Source: Limonium bicolor (lineage: Eukaryota; Streptophyta; Magnoliopsida; Caryophyllales; Plumbaginaceae). From it: DNA of 64,000 bases. Within the stretch, counting starts at the first letter, position 1, and each line of letters begins with the position of its first letter. The stretch lies in assembly GCA_023374045.1 (NCBI GenBank), contig CM041777.1:462983827-463047826 (forward strand), in the 5' to 3' direction. A program made the translations under genes and the position numbers. Shown piece by piece: positions 61,104 to 64,000 of this stretch. The notes under the pieces were generated by a model. It had not been told where the DNA came from and did no database searches. It saw only the letters and a program-made list of their open reading frames with translations.

Positions 61104-62454
61104 CTACCCCACACTTAGCTTTTGCTTGTCCTCAAGCAAATAAAGAATATTACTACTCCAAACCGAAACATCAAACTCCAGGATCAAACATAAACGGAAG
61201 GAAAACAAGCAAAATGGCAATAAAAAAAATCAATTTGCTCTAAACTGTCAGTTTTCGCAAACAGTGAAAAGAGAATAATACTAATAAAAGCATGAATAAA
61301 CTAAATTGCAGAAACTGAAACCCACAATAACTCAGGCCCTTCCACCAATTTTATTCCTTTACCCATTGGATGACAAGGGGTCATAGTTAATGCCTTATTC
61401 CGCAATACCTTTCAACACCACACACTCAGGATAAAAAACTAAAAAAAACTGCAATCAAATATTTCGTATGCAAAAAAAATTCTTCGTTAAGAAATAAAAT
61501 AATGATTTATTTAATTAATTACATAGTTATTCCTTCACCCAGACTTTTCTCTTTATCCCTGTAACGGCTTTGAACCAACTATCCCAGATCACGAGACCTT
61601 AGGTAGATAGGTGATAAAGCACCCCGACGACTTAATAACCAGATAACAGAGGTCTGATTCGGTTTAGGAAATTTTTGATCAGAGGAGTACCTTGCCTTAT
61701 CCTTTCATTCCAAACATTCATATCATTCCCAAGATCCAAAGCTAAACGCATTTAGTCTTCACAATTAGTCAATCCATCAGATTTCAGTGAAAACAGACTA
61801 AATTTAAGAAAAACAATTCCGGAAAGACAACTGTTAAGCATAAAATTTTGTAAGGTTGTCATCAGGCTCAATTTCAAACTTCCACGGATATTTTCACCCA
61901 AAGTTTAACAGTTAACGACATTAGAGAAGCACACTATTTATCACCTGAAAACAATTAAAAACTAGTGGTATGAAAGTGATAACTGAAGGTCACTCCCTAC
62001 CCTACACTTAAAATTAAAAGAAAATTAAAACTATAACTCCCCTAGATTTTGTTGTCATCATATGTAGAACGACCCCACCCCACACTTGAGTTTTGCTCAA
62101 GTGTTGCAGCCTGGTTGCAGTAGTACCATGAAGAATTCATCTGAAAAGAAAAACAACAAAAACAACTAAACTACAAGCGTAGATAAAAGTTAATAGACAA
62201 CAAAATCAGGAAAATAACTACAAAAAGAAATTAAAACTAAAATTAAAAACTAACAAAAGTCAATACATAGCAGCATTTTTGACTTCTCTTTTAAGATGGG
62301 TCTATTAATTATTTTTGGAAGATGAGTCAGCTCTTGGACTTTAAAAAGAAAAAGGGGAGGGCCGATCTGGTAAAAAATGAGAGAAGCAACATATGAAGAG
62401 GGCGACTACTATACAAAGGACTATTTAACTATTTTTGAGAATATTTTATTCTTC
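61104..62454 (-). mobile_element. 3' internal region of the Tat/Athila-type element
   Basis: Next to the LTR are the polypurine tract and the motif ttgcttgaggacaagcaaaa (61117-61138 on the minus strand), typical of the region before the 3' LTR in Tat/Athila elements. A second, similar box (acttgagcaaaactcaagtg, near 62082-62104) follows. No env or pol frame is visible. Confidence 0.6.
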
Positions 62455-62874
62455 AACTTTCCAAACCCTAGTCGTCGAGAGAGAAGAAGACAGTAAAGAT
62501 AGAAAGCAACTTGGAAGCGGGAGCAGAAGACAAGGATTGGATACCTCATTAGTTACACAACAATTAGATGATATTTTCTAATATTTTTATCATTGTTATT
62601 ATTTCTTTGTCTCGTATGTTTGAGTAGTTGTACAAAATTCTGGTTTATCATGGATTCCTACTTTGAGCTTTCTTCTTCCTTTTATGTGTACGAATAATTC
62701 TATACAGATTGTAGTTTTATTCATTGCTTTGTTTATATTTCTTTGTTGATCCGTACAATTGTTAGAGAGATTTAGTTTGTTCGCTTACAAGTGAGAACTG
62801 CGGCGTGCAATAGACTACATGAATATTACCAGTGAAACTTGAGACAATAATTTCTCGGGATTAGTGTAACACCC
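62455..62874 (+). repeat. inverted fragment related to the LTR at 59386
   Basis: The plus strand here parallels the reverse complement of about 59640-60080: attagatgatrttttct, ttgttattatttctttgtct, gcttacaagtgagaactgcgg, aatattaccagtgaaact. Overall identity looks like about 75-80 percent. It is cut at 62874 by the next LTR. Origin uncertain: a second element in opposite orientation or a rearrangement. Confidence 0.65.
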
Positions 62875-64000
62875 CAACTAACAACAACATACTTATCAAC
62901 AAACTGCAGCGGAAAACATACCACATCACATTACTTACTCATTGGTGTTACACGCCGTTAACCACCCACGTGGCTAACAAGGCTAACATTTACACAATTG
63001 TATCGGTCTGATGGACTAGATCCCCGAGCAACTACATATTACCAACTCCGCTATCACTACCAACATTCATTATACAAAACCATCCAACTGTACCGAGTAT
63101 TCACTACTAATGCCGAGAACAATTCGGTCTTACTACACCTACAGATTACAAGTAATTACATCAATTACCCGTACACAATAACTACCCCGTCCTACTCTCG
63201 AACGGCTCCAGCTCCTTGTACCTGAAACAGAAAAGGAAAGAAAGGGTGGCCCCCCAGGGGGCTCAGCACCTTTGCTGGTATGGTAATCCCGCAGCCCACA
63301 TGCTACCGGGCCACGCACAACTATTTGTCGTCTTAGCATGCGGTTGATTACATTTAAACCAAGCATGTACACTGTAAACACACATCACATAACATTCCAC
63401 AATAATGGTCTCAACAACAGACAATACATTTGTACTTAACAATTTACTCATTGAGTTCTTCGACCCTAGAGTATTTCTCCTCTAACGGAGCTATTTCCTT
63501 AATAGACGACATATACCCACTAGCCGGGTTAATCCATAAACGTCTCTTTATACATTGGGATTCATACCCATGATCCACATACTTCACATTTAAACGATGT
63601 ATAACATCACATCACAATAAACATTACTAACATCAAGAACACATAACATAACGGGTACGGATCTCTTAGGAACCGGCCCAAACATAGTTAATACACTGGT
63701 GAGCCTAGGGAAAGATATCACCCCCATGTTAAGCTCGTTATAACAACACTCATTACCGCCCTAATAGTCGGACGAGTAACTTACCTAAAGATGGATCGGA
63801 TTTGGTGACCCGAACACACCACACAAACACATGTTCCCCTTAAACCGATCATAAGTCAGAATAGCTAAGCTTTGGGATAAGCTAATGGGAGATCATAACC
63901 CGTGAGGGAAACAACCATAACAGAGAGAAGGGTAAAGCTAAAAAGGATACCCACTCCCAAACAACGCGCGACCGGCCAAACCGGATTCCTCACTACTGTT
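62875..64000 (-). repeat. chromovirus-type LTR, first 1.1 kb, running off the window
   Basis: Begins TGTAACACCCC with the internal GCAGCGGAA box, like the family ends at 15600, 32723, 42772 and 53826, and is closest to the reverse complement of the LTR ending at 9484. No primer site on its left, so it is a 3' or solo LTR of a minus-strand element. No coding sequence within the window. Confidence 0.75.

Overview
The window is nuclear DNA from a flowering plant, very probably a eudicot. It is AT-rich and dominated by nested plant transposons: Ty3/gypsy elements of Athila/Tat and chromovirus (Tekay/Del) type, a Mutator-like element (MULE) with a plant mobile domain (PMD) gene, hAT miniature elements and a non-LTR relic. 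I see one credible host gene: a seven-exon tRNA (guanine-N7-)-methyltransferase of the organelle-targeted plant type (minus strand, 24037-28373).

Layout. 1-5000: the 5' half of a dead Athila-type element on the minus strand (protease, gag, repeat-rich leader, tRNA-Asp primer site, 1.49-kb LTR). 5001-9484: a truncated chromovirus-type LTR that cut a hAT element (remnant 9485-9874). 9875-15423: AT-rich DNA with hairpin repeats, a decayed LINE-like sequence carrying a small MITE, and a 412-bp near-perfect palindromic MULE-type element. 15424-23880: a Ty3-type element with almost no coding capacity. Its left LTR holds a 5.3-kb solo LTR and its interior holds a 589-bp hAT MITE. 24037-28373: the host gene, with a hAT MITE in intron 2. 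28488-30371: a second palindromic element, starting 115 bp upstream of the host start codon and itself split by a 1.33-kb hAT element.

30400-59385: a MULE on the minus strand with a SWIM-type transposase and a downstream PMD gene. Two chromovirus-type elements have torn it apart: element B (32723-42185) inside the PMD reading frame and element C (42772-58924) inside the transposase. A Tat/Athila-type element (LTR 59386-61103) cuts the transposase again, and a further LTR begins at 62875 and runs off the window.

The most notable item is in element B. An AlkB-family (ALKBH1-like) 2-oxoglutarate/Fe(II) dioxygenase segment is fused in frame, without introns, upstream of the reverse transcriptase, in the place where the protease catalytic region should be. 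The proximal iron ligands (HxD) are present. The distal His and the 2-oxoglutarate-binding Arg are missing, so this copy is probably not an active demethylase, but it records capture of a host nucleic-acid demethylase gene by a retrotransposon.
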